DNA from: Alphaproteobacteria bacterium
GTDB taxonomy: Bacteria; Pseudomonadota; Alphaproteobacteria; Caulobacterales; Aquidulcibacteraceae
DNA length: 64,000 nucleotides
Reading direction: 5' to 3'
NCBI GenBank assembly: GCA_016124655.1
Contig: WGNI01000004.1
Location: forward strand, 1 to 64,000
The notes beneath the pieces are model-generated. The model was not told the origin of the DNA. It made no database searches and worked only from the letters and a program-made list of their open reading frames with translations. Numbering within the stretch: the stretch's first letter is position 1; each line of letters opens with the position of its first letter. Below are positions 17,088 through 26,215 of the stretch, one piece after another. The position numbers and the translations under genes are program-made.

Positions 17088-17861
17088 ATGGATTTGCAGC
17101 TGAAGAACAAGGTCGTGTTCGTCGCGGGCGGAAGCCGCGGCATCGGGCTCGGCATCGTTGAGGCGCTGTTGGCGGACGGCGCAAAGGTCGCGATGGCCGC
17201 GCGCGGCGAAGCGGCGCTGGAGGCCGAGCGCGCGCGGCTTGCGGGCGTCTATGGCGCGGAAAAAATCTGGGCGCGCGCCGGCGATCTGCGCGACAGCGCG
17301 GTCATCGATGCCATGGTTGCGGCGGTGGAGAAGGATTTCGGACCCTTGTGGGGCGCGGTCGCGAATGTGGGTCTTTCGCCCTGCCCGCCCGGCTTTGAGG
17401 TGGACGACGCCACATGGGACGCCGGCATGAGCCAGAATCTCGACAGCGCGTTTCGCCTCGCGCGCGCGGCGCTGCGCGTGATGGTTCCGCGCGGAGAAGG
17501 CGCGATCGTGACGATCTCGTCCATCGCGGGTCTCGGCGCGCTCGGCACGCCGATCACCTACGGCACGGCGAAAGCCGCGATGAACCACATGGCGAAAGAG
17601 CTGGCGCGCGTTGCGGGGCCGTCCGGCGTGCGCATCAACGCAATCGCCCCGGGCAACATCATTTTCCCAGGCGGCGATTGGGAGAAGCGCTCGACCGGCG
17701 AACGCGGCGACGCGTGGACGCGCTGGGTCAACCGCGAAGTGCCCCTGAAGCGCTTCGGCACGCCGGAAGAAATCGGCGCGGCGGCGGCGTTTTTGTTGAG
17801 CCCGCGCGCAAGCTTCATCACCGGCGCGATCGTGCCGGTCGATGGCGGGCAGACGCGGTAG
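17088..17861 (+). CDS. Short-chain dehydrogenase/reductase
   Basis: 257 residues starting MDLQLKNKVVFVAGG. The NAD(P) motif is GGSRGIGLGIVEALL, and catalytic Ser and YxxxK lie in ISSIAGLGALGTPITYGTAK. The C-terminal PVDGGQT motif is typical of classical SDRs. A start 21 bases upstream would overlap the preceding stop. GAGG upstream favours the ATG at 17088. The substrate is unknown. Its stop is immediately followed by the end of the convergent transketolase gene with no spacer. Confidence 0.88.
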   Translation: MDLQLKNKVVFVAGGSRGIGLGIVEALLADGAKVAMAARGEAALEAERARLAGVYGAEKIWARAGDLRDSAVIDAMVAAVEKDFGPLWGAVANVGLSPCPPGFEVDDATWDAGMSQNLDSAFRLARAALRVMVPRGEGAIVTISSIAGLGALGTPITYGTAKAAMNHMAKELARVAGPSGVRINAIAPGNIIFPGGDWEKRSTGERGDAWTRWVNREVPLKRFGTPEEIGAAAAFLLSPRASFITGAIVPVDGGQTR

Positions 17862-19850
17862 CTACGCCAACGCCTTCGCGGTTTCGACGATGGCCTCGGC
17901 GGTGATGCCGAAATGGGCGTAGAGATCCTTCGCGGGCGCTGAGGCGCCGAAGCCGTGCATGCCGATGAAGGCGTCGAGACCAAACGCTTCAAACCAGCCC
18001 AGGCCAATCGCGGCCTCCACGCCGATGCGGACTTCATCATCCGCGCCGAGCACGGAATCCTGATAGCCTTCAGGCTGTTCGCTGAAGAGTTCGAAGCACG
18101 GGGCGGAGATCACGCGCGTGGGCACGCCCTCCGTCTGCAGCGTTTCTCTTGCGGCAACAGCGAGCGCGACTTCCGTGCCGGTGGCGAAGAGCGCCACGCG
18201 CGCGGGCCCGCCGGTTGCGGGCAAGAGTTCATAGGCGCCGCGCGCGCACAAATTCTCTGACGCATCTGCGCGCAGCGCGGGCACAGATTGCCGCGACAGC
18301 GCCAGCGCGCTGGGGCCCTTCTCATGCGCAATTGCTAGCGCCCAGCATTCGGCGGTCTCCACTGCATCGCAGGGGCGGAACACGCGCAGGTTCGGAATCG
18401 CGCGCAAGGCGGCTAGATGCTCCACCGGCTGGTGCGTGGGACCATCTTCGCCGAGCCCGATGGAATCGTGGGTGAGCACATGCACAACGCGCACGCCCAT
18501 CAACGCCGCAAGCCGGATCGCGGGGCGCGAATAATCCGAGAAAACCAGAAAGGTTCCGCCATAGGGAACGACCCCGCCATGCAGCGCCATGCCGTTCATC
18601 GCGGCGGCCATGGCGTGTTCGCGCACGCCATAATGCACGTAGCGGCCGGCCGGCGTTTCATGGTCGAACACCTGGGTGTTCTTCACGAGCGTGTTGTTGG
18701 AGCCGGTGAGATCGGCTGAGCCGCCGATCAGCGCGGAGAATTCGTTGAACATGGCGTCAAGCGCCGCGCCGGAGGCTGCGCGCGTGGCCATGGCGGGTTT
18801 TTCCGCGGCCATCTTTTTCGCGTGCGCCGACAGCGCGGCGATCGCAGGCGCTGGATCCATCGCCAACGCCGCACGCAGGGCGTCGCCCTTTTCGCTTGTT
18901 TGCGCGCGCGCTTCCCAGGCTTCGCGCGCGGCCTTGCCGCGGGCGGCGATGGCGGACCAGCCTTTGCGGATATCGTCGGGCACGAAGAACGGCTCTTCCG
19001 GCAGGCCGAGCGCCTTTTTCGCGGCGGCGAGTTCTTCGGCGCCCAAGGGTTCGCCATGGGCGTTCTTGGTGCCGGATTTTTTCGGAGCGCCGAAACCGAT
19101 CGTGGTCTTCACCGCGATCAGCACCGGGCGATCGGATGTTTTCGCCTCCGTCAAAGCATCGTCGATGGCCTTGGGATCGTGACCGTCGCAGGCAAGCGTG
19201 CGCCAGCCGGAGGCTTCAAAGCGCTTGCGCTGATCGGTGGCGTCGGAGATCGACACCGATCCGTCGATGGAAATGGAATTGTCGTCCCACAGCACAATCA
19301 ATTTATCGAGGCGGTGACGGCCCGCCAGCGTGATGGCTTCCTGCGACACGCCTTCCATCAAGCAGCCGTCGCCGGCGATCACGTAGGTGAAATGATCGAT
19401 CAGCTGATCGCCGAAGCGCGCCCACAGGCTGCGCTCAGCCATCGCCATGCCGACGGCTGTGGCGAACCCCTGCCCCAGCGGGCCGGTGGTGGTTTCGATG
19501 CCTGCGGCGTGACCGTATTCAGGATGGCCCGCGGTTTTCGAGCCGAGCTGGCGGAAGCGCTTGATTTCATCGAGCGCCATGCCGGGATAGCCGGTCAGGT
19601 GCAGGAGCGCATAAAGCAGCATCGAGCCGTGGCCGGCCGACAGCACAAAGCGGTCGCGATCGGGCCAATCCGGCGCTGAAGGATCGAACTTCAGGTGCCG
19701 CGCGAAGAGCACGGTCGCGGCGTCGGCCATGCCCATCGGCATGCCCGGATGGCCGGACTTGGCGGCCTCCACCGCGTCCATCGCCAAGGTGCGGATGGCG
19801 CCGGCCAGGCGCTTGATTTCTGCGGCGTCGATCGGCTTTGCGTGGGACAT
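17862..19850 (-). CDS. tkt: Transketolase
   Basis: 662 residues, the usual length. N-terminal thiamine-diphosphate domain: [36 protein letters not shown] and the [13 protein letters not shown] motif that binds metal and cofactor. The middle pyrimidine-binding domain has [19 protein letters not shown] and [17 protein letters not shown]. The C-terminal domain carries [11 protein letters not shown]. It transfers two-carbon units in the pentose-phosphate and, where present, Calvin pathways; there are no Calvin genes here. It is divergent from the transaldolase at 19960 (109-base gap), so the non-oxidative pentose-phosphate genes share a control region. Confidence 0.96.
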   Translation of the reverse strand: MSHAKPIDAAEIKRLAGAIRTLAMDAVEAAKSGHPGMPMGMADAATVLFARHLKFDPSAPDWPDRDRFVLSAGHGSMLLYALLHLTGYPGMALDEIKRFRQLGSKTAGHPEYGHAAGIETTTGPLGQGFATAVGMAMAERSLWARFGDQLIDHFTYVIAGDGCLMEGVSQEAITLAGRHRLDKLIVLWDDNSISIDGSVSISDATDQRKRFEASGWRTLACDGHDPKAIDDALTEAKTSDRPVLIAVKTTIGFGAPKKSGTKNAHGEPLGAEELAAAKKALGLPEEPFFVPDDIRKGWSAIAARGKAAREAWEARAQTSEKGDALRAALAMDPAPAIAALSAHAKKMAAEKPAMATRAASGAALDAMFNEFSALIGGSADLTGSNNTLVKNTQVFDHETPAGRYVHYGVREHAMAAAMNGMALHGGVVPYGGTFLVFSDYSRPAIRLAALMGVRVVHVLTHDSIGLGEDGPTHQPVEHLAALRAIPNLRVFRPCDAVETAECWALAIAHEKGPSALALSRQSVPALRADASENLCARGAYELLPATGGPARVALFATGTEVALAVAARETLQTEGVPTRVISAPCFELFSEQPEGYQDSVLGADDEVRIGVEAAIGLGWFEAFGLDAFIGMHGFGASAPAKDLYAHFGITAEAIVETAKALA

Positions 19851-19959
19851 TCTGGATAAGGGCTCCGAGTCGCGCGATTCTGCGAACCGGCCCCGTCTTG
19901 AGGCAAAGCGGCGTGCGCGCCAAGACGCGCGGCCGGCTTGGGAAGAAGGAGATGCGCCC

Positions 19960-20613
19960 GTGTTGCTCTTCATCGACAGCGCCGATATCGGCGACATCCG
20001 CGCGCTGGCCGATACCGGCCTGGTGGACGGGGTGACGACCAATCCGAGCCTGGTGGCGAAGTCCGGCCGCAAGTTCGAAGAGGTGCTGGCGGAAATCTGC
20101 GCGGTCGTGGATGGGCCGATCAGCGCGGAGGCCGTGGCCACGGACTATGACGGCATGCTGGCGGAAGGCCGGAAGCTCGCGAAAATCCACGAGAACATCG
20201 CGGTGAAGCTGCCGCTGACGCCGGACGGGCTGAAGGCGTGTCTGGCGCTGTCGGAGGAAGGCACGCCGGTGAACGTGACGCTGTGCTTTTCGCCGGTGCA
20301 GGCGCTCTTGGCCGCAAAGGCGGGCGCGACCTTCATCTCCCCTTTTATCGGGCGGCTGGACGACGGCGCGCAGGACGGGATGGAGCTGATCCGGGAAATC
20401 CGCACCATCTATGACAATTACGGCTTCGAGACGCAGATCCTGGCGGCGTCGATCCGGTCGGTCACGCATGTGCGGCTGTGCGCGATCGCGGGCGCGGATT
20501 GCGCGACGCTGCCGCCGGCGGTGTTCAAGAGCCTCTACAAGCACCCGCTGACCGACGCCGGGCTGGAGGCGTTCCTGAAGGATTGGAAGTCGACCGGGCA
20601 GTCGATTTTGTAG
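19960..20613 (+). CDS. tal: Transaldolase, small TalC/FSA type
   Basis: 217 residues, the length of the TalC/fructose-6-phosphate-aldolase subfamily. The start is GTG at 19960, preceded by GGAAGAAGGAG. Lys83 in [13 protein letters not shown] is the Schiff-base lysine. Other blocks are [38 protein letters not shown] (split), [10 protein letters not shown] and [12 protein letters not shown]. It probably converts sedoheptulose-7-P plus glyceraldehyde-3-P to erythrose-4-P plus fructose-6-P. Divergence from tkt supports transaldolase over aldolase activity, though sequence alone does not separate them. Confidence 0.9.
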   Translation: MLLFIDSADIGDIRALADTGLVDGVTTNPSLVAKSGRKFEEVLAEICAVVDGPISAEAVATDYDGMLAEGRKLAKIHENIAVKLPLTPDGLKACLALSEEGTPVNVTLCFSPVQALLAAKAGATFISPFIGRLDDGAQDGMELIREIRTIYDNYGFETQILAASIRSVTHVRLCAIAGADCATLPPAVFKSLYKHPLTDAGLEAFLKDWKSTGQSIL

Positions 20614-20620
20614 GGCGTCG

Positions 20621-20745
20621 CCGGCATCTCCCCCCGTTCACGGGGGGAGTACGGCCGAAGGCCGGGAGGGGGGCGGATATGCGCGCAGTCGCTGTGCCCC
20701 CTCCGGCCCTTCGGGCCACCTCCCCCGCCATGCGGGGGAGGATGG
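20621..20745. repeat. Intergenic palindromes (cctccccc family)
   Basis: Two palindromes fill the gap after the transaldolase. The first, near 20632-20652, is ccccccgttcacgggggg. The second, near 20698-20742, combines ccggcccttcgggcc with cctcccccgccatgcgggggagg. The second resembles the element at 38166-38226. They could act as bidirectional terminators between the convergent tal and glycosyltransferase genes. Confidence 0.7.
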
Positions 20746-20747
20746 CG

Positions 20748-21647
20748 CTAATCCCTGCCCCGCCGCCGCACGCTCCAGCGCATCGGCAGGAGCCAGGGCA
20801 GGATCAGGGCCATGGCTTCGGCCTGCAGGCGCGACCAGGGACCGCGGGCTGAGGTGCGGAAGAAGCGGACATAGCCGCGCGCTTTGTGGCGTTCGACTTC
20901 AGCGCGCGCAACATTTGAGGTCGCGCCCTCGTGGCGGCCTTCGGCGCGCGGATCGAACCAGACCGATCCTCCGGCGCGGCGAGCGCGGGCGCAGATGTCG
21001 ATGTCTTCCACGTGCAGGAAGTACGCTTCGTCGAAACCGCCCAGCGCGCGGAAATCCCGCACCGTCATGGCCATCAGCGCGCCGCTGACCGCGGCAACTT
21101 CAATCGGCGCCGCGGGAACCGGATCGCGCTCGCGAAACGGCGAGCGAAAGATCGGGTGCAGCGGCTCAAGCCGCGTGAGGCCTGAGAACGCCGCGAAGAC
21201 GCGCCAGGGCGTGATCGCCTCGCGCCGCGCGCCGCGCTGTTCGGCGCCGTCGGGCCCAAAGAGGCGGCCGCCGGCCACGCACGGCTGCGGCCCGCGCGCG
21301 GCGGTTTCGGCGAGGCGCACTGCTGCGCCCGGCGCAAGCGCGAGGTCGGGATTGACGAAGAGAAAGACGTCCGCGTCCGGGGCCGCGGCCGCGCCGAGAT
21401 TGCAGCCGCGCGCGAAGCCGACATTGCCCTGCCCCGCGATCAGACGGGCGCGCGCGTTCGCGGCTGCGAAGGCGCGCAGGCGGGCTTCGGCTTCCGGTGG
21501 ATTGCCGTTGTCGACGACGACGATGGCGGCGATGTCCGGGTCCGCCGCCAGGCGCGCCAGACAGGTTTCGAGGATGGGACCGGTGTTGAAGCTGACGACG
21601 ATCGCGACCACCCGCGCGGGCGGGGCGCCGGACTCAGGACCGCTCAC
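20748..21647 (-). CDS. Glycosyltransferase family 2
   Basis: 299 residues, GT-A fold. The N-terminal block is VVAIVVSFNTGPILETCL, followed by AAIVVVDNGN and GNVGFARGCNLGA, as in rhamnosyltransferase-like GT2 enzymes. The acidic metal-binding region is FLFVNPDLALAPG, and the acceptor-side motif is GGFDEAYFLHVEDIDICARA. It probably adds a deoxyhexose or related sugar to a surface glycan in the cytoplasm. The start is GTG at 21647, 3 bases after the stop of the small gene upstream, so translation is likely coupled. It ends near the repeat at 20621-20745. Confidence 0.87.
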   Translation of the reverse strand: MSGPESGAPPARVVAIVVSFNTGPILETCLARLAADPDIAAIVVVDNGNPPEAEARLRAFAAANARARLIAGQGNVGFARGCNLGAAAAPDADVFLFVNPDLALAPGAAVRLAETAARGPQPCVAGGRLFGPDGAEQRGARREAITPWRVFAAFSGLTRLEPLHPIFRSPFRERDPVPAAPIEVAAVSGALMAMTVRDFRALGGFDEAYFLHVEDIDICARARRAGGSVWFDPRAEGRHEGATSNVARAEVERHKARGYVRFFRTSARGPWSRLQAEAMALILPWLLPMRWSVRRRGRD

Positions 21648-21650
21648 GCG

Positions 21651-22007
21651 TTAGAGCGCGGAGCCGCCCCGGGCGTGGCGCGACAGCAGCGCGACCGCGC
21701 CGCTGGACGCGGCCCGATGGCGCTCGATCGTGGCTTCGGCGGCGTCGATCTGGGCTTCAATAGCGGCCAGTTCCGCAGCCGAAATGGCGTCCGTCGTCGC
21801 GACGACGGGGAACAGCGAGTCCGGAATGCGGTCCTCGACCGGCGCCGGCTCATGGGCGATGGCGCGGCTGGTTTGCAGCGAAGGGGCGAGAGCGCCAAGG
21901 GTGATCGCGGCCACGCCCAGAGCCAGGCTGCCCAGAACGGCGCCCAACGGTGATCTGTGGCGGAACCCGCCCTGCGCCTTCGCGTTGCCCTTCACTTGCG
22001 TAGCCAT
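21651..22007 (-). CDS. Small membrane-anchored hypothetical protein
   Basis: 118 residues, not recognised. A basic N-terminus (residues 1-19) precedes one hydrophobic segment at about 20-42 (LGAVLGSLALGVAAITLGAL). A polar part follows with an Ala/Glu-rich helical stretch (ISAAELAAIEAQIDAAEATI). The likely topology is cytoplasmic N-terminus with the rest in the periplasm. It sits directly upstream of the glycosyltransferase and divergent from galU, so a role in envelope glycan synthesis is possible but unsupported by sequence. Confidence 0.65.
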   Translation of the reverse strand: MATQVKGNAKAQGGFRHRSPLGAVLGSLALGVAAITLGALAPSLQTSRAIAHEPAPVEDRIPDSLFPVVATTDAISAAELAAIEAQIDAAEATIERHRAASSGAVALLSRHARGGSAL

Positions 22008-22038
22008 CGTCGCCTCACATCAGCCTGCATATAGGCTC

Positions 22039-22050
22039 ACACAGCTGTGT
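22039..22050. promoter_or_regulatory. Perfect 12-bp palindrome upstream of galU
   Basis: acacagctgtgt is its own reverse complement. It lies in the 150-base divergent region between the 118-residue gene and galU, close to a TTGAAA. It may be a regulator-binding site. Confidence 0.4.
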
Positions 22051-22080
22051 TGAAAGACCGTCTATGTTGCATTGCACACT

Positions 22081-22109
22081 TTGACACGTGACGCCCGTCA
22101 CGCCATCAA
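22081..22109 (+). promoter_or_regulatory. Candidate galU promoter with inverted repeat in the spacer
   Basis: A perfect TTGACA (22081-22086) is followed after 17 bases by CATCAA (22104-22109, 3 of 6 matches to TATAAT). The spacer holds a perfect inverted repeat, CGTGACG-CC-CGTCACG (22087-22102), well placed for a repressor or activator. The galU GTG is 49 bases beyond. Confidence 0.45.
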
Positions 22110-22157
22110 CCAGCGCTCGGGACGTAGGCGGTTTTACGACCGATTAAGGGGGACCTC

Positions 22158-23057
22158 GTGACCACAGCGCATTCTGGCGCGCAGCGCGTCCGCAAGGCGG
22201 TTCTGCCTGTGGCCGGGTTCGGCACGCGCGTTTTGCCCGCGACGAAAACGATCCCGAAAGAACTCTTACCGGTTTTTGACCGTCCCGCCATCCAGTACGT
22301 CGTGGACGAGGCGATCGATGCGGGCATCGAACACCTTGTGTTCATAACCGGCCGCAACAAGGGCGCGATCGAGGACTATTTCGACCGCGCATTCGAACTT
22401 GAAGAGTCGTTGCGAAATAAGAACAAAACCGAAGCGCTGACGACGCTCGACCGCACGGTCCGGGCGCCGGGGGCCATGAGCTTTGTGCGGCAACAAGCCG
22501 CACTGGGTTTGGGCCATGCGGTGTGGTGCGCGCGCGACATCATTGGCGACGAGCCGTTCGCGGTGTGCCTGCCGGACATGCTGATGATGGGCCAGCCGTC
22601 CTGCCTGCGCCAGATGGTCGACGCTTACGCCCAGGTCGGCGGCAACATGATCGCGGTGGAGCCGACGGATAATCCCTCCGGCTATGGCATCATTGATCCG
22701 GCGTCGCGCGACGGGCGGCTCATTCGCATGAAGGGCATGGTGGAGAAGCCGGCGAAGGGGAGCGAGCCGTCGAACCTCTTCATTTCCGGCCGCTACATCC
22801 TGCAGCCGGAAATCTTTGCGCTCCTGGAAAACCAGGCGAAAGGCGCTGGCGGGGAAATCCAGCTCACGGATTCCATGGCGCGGCTGATGGACGTGCAGGC
22901 GTTTCACGCGTTCGAGTTCGAGGGCCGCTCCTATGATTGCGGCGACAAGCTTGGATATCTGGAGGCGGTGGCGGCGTTTGCGCTGACAAATGCGGAGTTC
23001 GCCGGCGGCGCGCGCGCGATGCTGGAGAAGACGCTCGCCGATCCCAGCCTGCGCTGA
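22158..23057 (+). CDS. galU: UTP-glucose-1-phosphate uridylyltransferase
   Basis: 299 residues. The nucleotide-binding signature is PVAGFGTRVLPATKTIPKEL. Other conserved blocks are FITGRNKGAIEDYFDRAFEL, FAVCLPDMLMM, GYGIIDPASRDG, VEKPAKGSEPSNLFISGRY (in two pieces) and GGEIQLTDSMARL. It produces UDP-glucose for glycans and envelope sugars. Translation starts at GTG 22158, preceded by AAGGGGGA; no in-frame ATG gives the correct N-terminus. It is probably transcribed with the flavin reductase-like gene 11 bases downstream. Confidence 0.95.
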   Translation: MTTAHSGAQRVRKAVLPVAGFGTRVLPATKTIPKELLPVFDRPAIQYVVDEAIDAGIEHLVFITGRNKGAIEDYFDRAFELEESLRNKNKTEALTTLDRTVRAPGAMSFVRQQAALGLGHAVWCARDIIGDEPFAVCLPDMLMMGQPSCLRQMVDAYAQVGGNMIAVEPTDNPSGYGIIDPASRDGRLIRMKGMVEKPAKGSEPSNLFISGRYILQPEIFALLENQAKGAGGEIQLTDSMARLMDVQAFHAFEFEGRSYDCGDKLGYLEAVAAFALTNAEFAGGARAMLEKTLADPSLR

Positions 23058-23068
23058 GCGGGCCGGTC

Positions 23069-23689
23069 ATGCGCGATCCCGCTGCGGATTATTTCTACGC
23101 TCCCGAAACAGGCCACGGCCTGGAGCACGATCCGATGAAGGCGATCATCGCGCCGCGGCCGATCGGCTGGATGTCGACGATGGACGCTGAAGGCCGGGTG
23201 AACCTGGCGCCGTTCAGCTATTTCAACGCGTTCTGCTCGCGCCCGCCGATCCTGGGCTTCGCCAGCGAGCAGATCAGCGACACGCTGCAGAACATCCTTG
23301 AGACCGGCGAGTTCGTGTTCAACCTCGTCACGGAAGAGCTGGCGGAGGCGATGAACGCGACTGCGCTCGCTGCGCCGCGCGGCGTCAATGAGATGGCGCT
23401 TGCGGGACTGGCGCCGGCGCAGTGCCGGGCGGTGCGGGCGCCGCGCGTGGCGGCGAGCCCCGTGGCGATGGAGTGCAAGGTTCTCTCCGTGCAGACGCTG
23501 CGCGATCTCAGCGGCGCGGAGACAGCCTCCCATCTGGTGCTGGGCCAGGTCGTGGGCGTGCACATCGATCCGGATTATCTGCGCGAGGGGCGGTTCGACA
23601 CCGCGGCGGCGCGGCCGCTGGCGCGGTGCGGATACCTGTCGGACTACGCGGTGGTGCGCGAGATGTTCAAGATGCGCCGGCCGCGCTGA
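23069..23689 (+). CDS. Flavin reductase family protein (flavoredoxin/DIM6-NTAB type)
   Basis: 206 residues starting MRDPAADYFYAPETGHGLE. The split-barrel FMN-binding family is recognised by IIAPRPIGWMSTMDAEG, LAPFSYFNAFCSRPPILGFAS and GEFVFNLVTEELAEAMNATA. Members reduce flavin or accept electrons from NAD(P)H for partner monooxygenases; the partner is not evident here. A start at 23069 avoids a long overlap with galU. Confidence 0.85.
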   Translation: MRDPAADYFYAPETGHGLEHDPMKAIIAPRPIGWMSTMDAEGRVNLAPFSYFNAFCSRPPILGFASEQISDTLQNILETGEFVFNLVTEELAEAMNATALAAPRGVNEMALAGLAPAQCRAVRAPRVAASPVAMECKVLSVQTLRDLSGAETASHLVLGQVVGVHIDPDYLREGRFDTAAARPLARCGYLSDYAVVREMFKMRRPR

Positions 23690-23772
23690 GCGCGGCGAAA
23701 CCGTGTTGACAGTCGCCAAACGGCGGGCACAACCTCCCGTACGCGCGCAACGATCGCGCCTGTGGGGGGACA

Positions 23773-25098
23773 ATGACAAAACGATTTCTGGCGAGCGCCG
23801 CGTGCGCGATCGCATTGGCCGGCTGTGCGACCGCGCCGCAATATCCGAGCATGCGGCCTTTGACCGACGCGCACGTCGAGACCATCGGCGCGACGCCGGT
23901 TTCGGTGGCTGAGAACAATGCCGGGGTGGAGAAGGCGTGGTTCTACACGACCACCGCTTCCGCCGGCGCCGCCTATGGCCTCATCGGCGTGCTGGTGACG
24001 ACCGCGATGGACGCCATCATCAATGCGGGACCGTCGCGGCGCGCGCAGAAGGCCGCCGATGAAATGGCGGAGCTGATGCCGCCGGACACGCTCAATGCGT
24101 CGCTGACGGCGCAGTTGCAGCGCGCCGCGCAAGCCGCCTCGGCGCCGCCGGCGCCGGCGGCGTTGACGGTCGAGCCCATGGCGGATGCAGCCCTGGCCGC
24201 AGATGCGGCGCAGAGCGCAGAGCCCGTCGCGGACGCGACCCTGATCACACTGCCGGTCGAAAGCACGGAGCTTGCGACGGTCGACGCCGCCCTGGCGGTT
24301 GCGCCGGAGCCCGCGCCTCCGCCTGCGCCGCTGGCGGGCGTGCGCTATTCCGAAATCCTCACCGCGCAGAAGCTGACCGCGCCGGATCCGCTCGACGACG
24401 TGATCGAGATCGCCGTGCGATATACGCTTTCGGAAGATTCCAGCACGCTGCGCATCATCGCCAATGCAAGCTATCAAAGCCCGCGTACGCCTTATGCGAC
24501 GCGCTACACGTTCACCGGTTCGACGCCGCGGGCGGAAACGCGCGGGCCGGTCTATCGCAACACCTTCACCTATTACTCCACGCAATTGCCGGTGCCGGTG
24601 CTGACCCCGGAGCTGCGCGAACGGCTGATCGCGTCGATCCAGGACAGCGCGCGCGATGAAAATGGCGCCCTGCCCGCGGAAGGCACGGACGAGTATCGCT
24701 CGATGAGCAATGAACTGGAGAAGGCGCGCGACGACACGCTCACCAAGGATGAGATCGCCATTTTCCTCACGCGCGAATGGCTGCGCGACGATGGCGCGCG
24801 GCTGCGCGAAGAGGTCGAGCAAGCGCACGCCTTTATCGCGCGCTATGTGGTTGCGGACATGAACCGCACCGTCGTGCCCAGCATTGACGGCGCGGATGAG
24901 CTTTTGGAGACGCTGCCCAATCAACGCACGGTGCGGCGCATCGGCGTGGGGATGGAGGCCGGCTCTTATGTGTCCTCCGCCGGCAACGTCATGTCCTTCG
25001 CGACCTATGGCAATGCGATTGGGGTGTCGCGCGCCGCGCGCGACCGCGCCGAAGCCATTCGCGATTCCGCGCGCGCATCGCAGCGCTCGTCACGATGA
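23773..25098 (+). CDS. Large exported lipoprotein, unknown function
   Basis: 441 residues. The signal peptide ends in lipobox LAGC (Cys18). A moderately hydrophobic segment lies around 58-85 (ASAGAAYGLIGVLVTTAMDA), followed by an Ala/Pro/Glu-rich stretch at about 115-180. The C-terminal ~250 residues look globular (VRYSEILTAQKLTAPDPLDDV split; FTYYSTQLPVPVLTPELRE). I do not recognise a family. Its stop overlaps the start of the next lipoprotein (ATGA at 25095), implying joint production. Both are probably anchored in the outer membrane. Confidence 0.75.
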   Translation: MTKRFLASAACAIALAGCATAPQYPSMRPLTDAHVETIGATPVSVAENNAGVEKAWFYTTTASAGAAYGLIGVLVTTAMDAIINAGPSRRAQKAADEMAELMPPDTLNASLTAQLQRAAQAASAPPAPAALTVEPMADAALAADAAQSAEPVADATLITLPVESTELATVDAALAVAPEPAPPPAPLAGVRYSEILTAQKLTAPDPLDDVIEIAVRYTLSEDSSTLRIIANASYQSPRTPYATRYTFTGSTPRAETRGPVYRNTFTYYSTQLPVPVLTPELRERLIASIQDSARDENGALPAEGTDEYRSMSNELEKARDDTLTKDEIAIFLTREWLRDDGARLREEVEQAHAFIARYVVADMNRTVVPSIDGADELLETLPNQRTVRRIGVGMEAGSYVSSAGNVMSFATYGNAIGVSRAARDRAEAIRDSARASQRSSR

Positions 25099-25550
25099 TG
25101 CGGCCGGGATGGATCGCCGCGTTCGCGGCGCTCGGCCTTGCGGCATGCGCTGTCACGCCGCTCGCCTACGGTCCGATCACGCCGGACGGGTCGCACTACG
25201 GCTATCGCGACACGCAGAACCCGGACGGCAGCTACACGATCCTTCTCGTCACCAATAACGCGGCGCTGGCGCAGGCGTTCTGGGATCGGCGCGCGGCGGA
25301 ATTGTGCAACGGCGCGAGCGTGCAGAAGAACATCTTCCGCGCGCAGCGGCCGGTCTATCAATATACCGGCTACGCCACGAACGGGTATGGCGGCGGCGGC
25401 TCGTACACGGAAAGCCGCTACGGGGACTTTTTTCTCGAAGGCTATCTGCGCTGCGGGGACGCGGAGACCGCCGCGACCGAGACAGCGGATGCAGCGCCGG
25501 ACGCCGCGGCTGCCGAGACGGCGGCCGTTAGCGAAAGCGGCGAGCCATAG
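25095..25550 (+). CDS. Small lipoprotein, loosely CC0125/CC1285-like
   Basis: 151 residues with lipobox LAAC (Cys18). The mature part starts with YGPITPDGSHYGYRDTQNPD, followed by a YTILLVTNNAALAQAFWDRR segment and AAELC. This pattern loosely resembles the CC0125/CC1285-type lipoproteins of Caulobacterales (G-Y-x-[DE], ...RAAEL), but two Cys residues and a Gly/Tyr-rich loop (TGYATNGYGGGGSYTE) are distinctive. The Ala/Glu/Thr-rich tail is low complexity. It is translationally coupled to the larger lipoprotein upstream, suggesting a two-protein envelope complex. Confidence 0.7.
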   Translation: MMRPGWIAAFAALGLAACAVTPLAYGPITPDGSHYGYRDTQNPDGSYTILLVTNNAALAQAFWDRRAAELCNGASVQKNIFRAQRPVYQYTGYATNGYGGGGSYTESRYGDFFLEGYLRCGDAETAATETADAAPDAAAAETAAVSESGEP

Positions 25551-25554
25551 CGGC

Positions 25555-25688
25555 TAGAGCATCTTGCGACCATACACGCTCGCTTCAGCGAACGGATGGT
25601 CGGAAAAAGATGCTCTACAACTTTGGTTCTAGAGCAACTTTATCCGATCACTGAATCGCCCCGCGATTCTATTTGATCGGATGTTGCT
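25555..25688. repeat. Two adjacent imperfect palindromes (ctagagca elements)
   Basis: From 25555 to about 25618, tagagcatctt pairs with aagatgctcta around a GC-rich centre. From about 25630 to 25692, ctagagcaactttatccgatca pairs with tgatcggatgttgctctag. Both arms begin with agagca, so the two are probably related. Similar agagca-ended palindromes are common between genes in Alphaproteobacteria. They lie between the convergent lipoprotein and YcnI-like genes, where they could terminate both transcripts. Confidence 0.8.
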
Positions 25689-26213
25689 CTAGTGCGCGTG
25701 CGTCGATGGCGCCGCCGGCGCTGTGACGGTCAGAACCGGCGCCGGGTTTGTCACGCTATGCCAGGCCTGGCCTGGCGCGGGGATTTGCGTCCAGCGGCGT
25801 TCCCCTTCGGCGCAGGTCTGCGTGACGGGGAAGTAGATCGGCCCGGAGTCAACGGGTGCGCGCACGAGCAGGCCGAATTCATCGAACTGATCGGCAGGCA
25901 GCGCGCCGCGCCACGTAACGGCGGCGACCCGGTCGTGCTCGGCGCGGCCTTCGACCATGACGGGCGCTGGGCGCGGTGCGCGTTCTATCTCCAACGTCCA
26001 GCCCGGCTTCGGCTGCGGCCGCGCGAGGGCTACGCTTTCAGGAATCTCCACACGAACGGCGATCGTGGTCGAGGCGTCGCAACCGTGGCCGATGCGAAAA
26101 TATGCTGCGTGATAGGCGCCGGGCGCGGCGATCGGATCGGCGATCACCACATGCGCGGACGCAGCGGCGCTGAACATCAGCACGCCCGCCAACGCCGTCG
26201 CGTGGATGCGCAT
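25689..26213 (-). CDS. YcnI-like copper-binding protein (DUF1775)
   Basis: 174 residues, exported. The signal peptide ends ASA before His21 (mature HVVIADPIAAPGAYHAAYF). An N-terminal His after cleavage is the copper ligand in YcnI-like proteins. Further family segments are IGHGCDASTTIAVRVEIPES and WRGALPADQFDEFGLLVRAP. GGAG precedes the ATG at 26213. It follows the PCuAC gene with only two bases between stop and start, in a copper-related operon, and should act in periplasmic copper delivery or storage. Confidence 0.87.
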   Translation of the reverse strand: MRIHATALAGVLMFSAAASAHVVIADPIAAPGAYHAAYFRIGHGCDASTTIAVRVEIPESVALARPQPKPGWTLEIERAPRPAPVMVEGRAEHDRVAAVTWRGALPADQFDEFGLLVRAPVDSGPIYFPVTQTCAEGERRWTQIPAPGQAWHSVTNPAPVLTVTAPAAPSTHAH

Positions 26214-26215
26214 TC

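Noticed and set aside
19851-20141. 97-residue N-terminal extension of transketolase
   Set aside because: It would run across the divergent transaldolase start at 19960, and transketolase family length matches the start at 19850.
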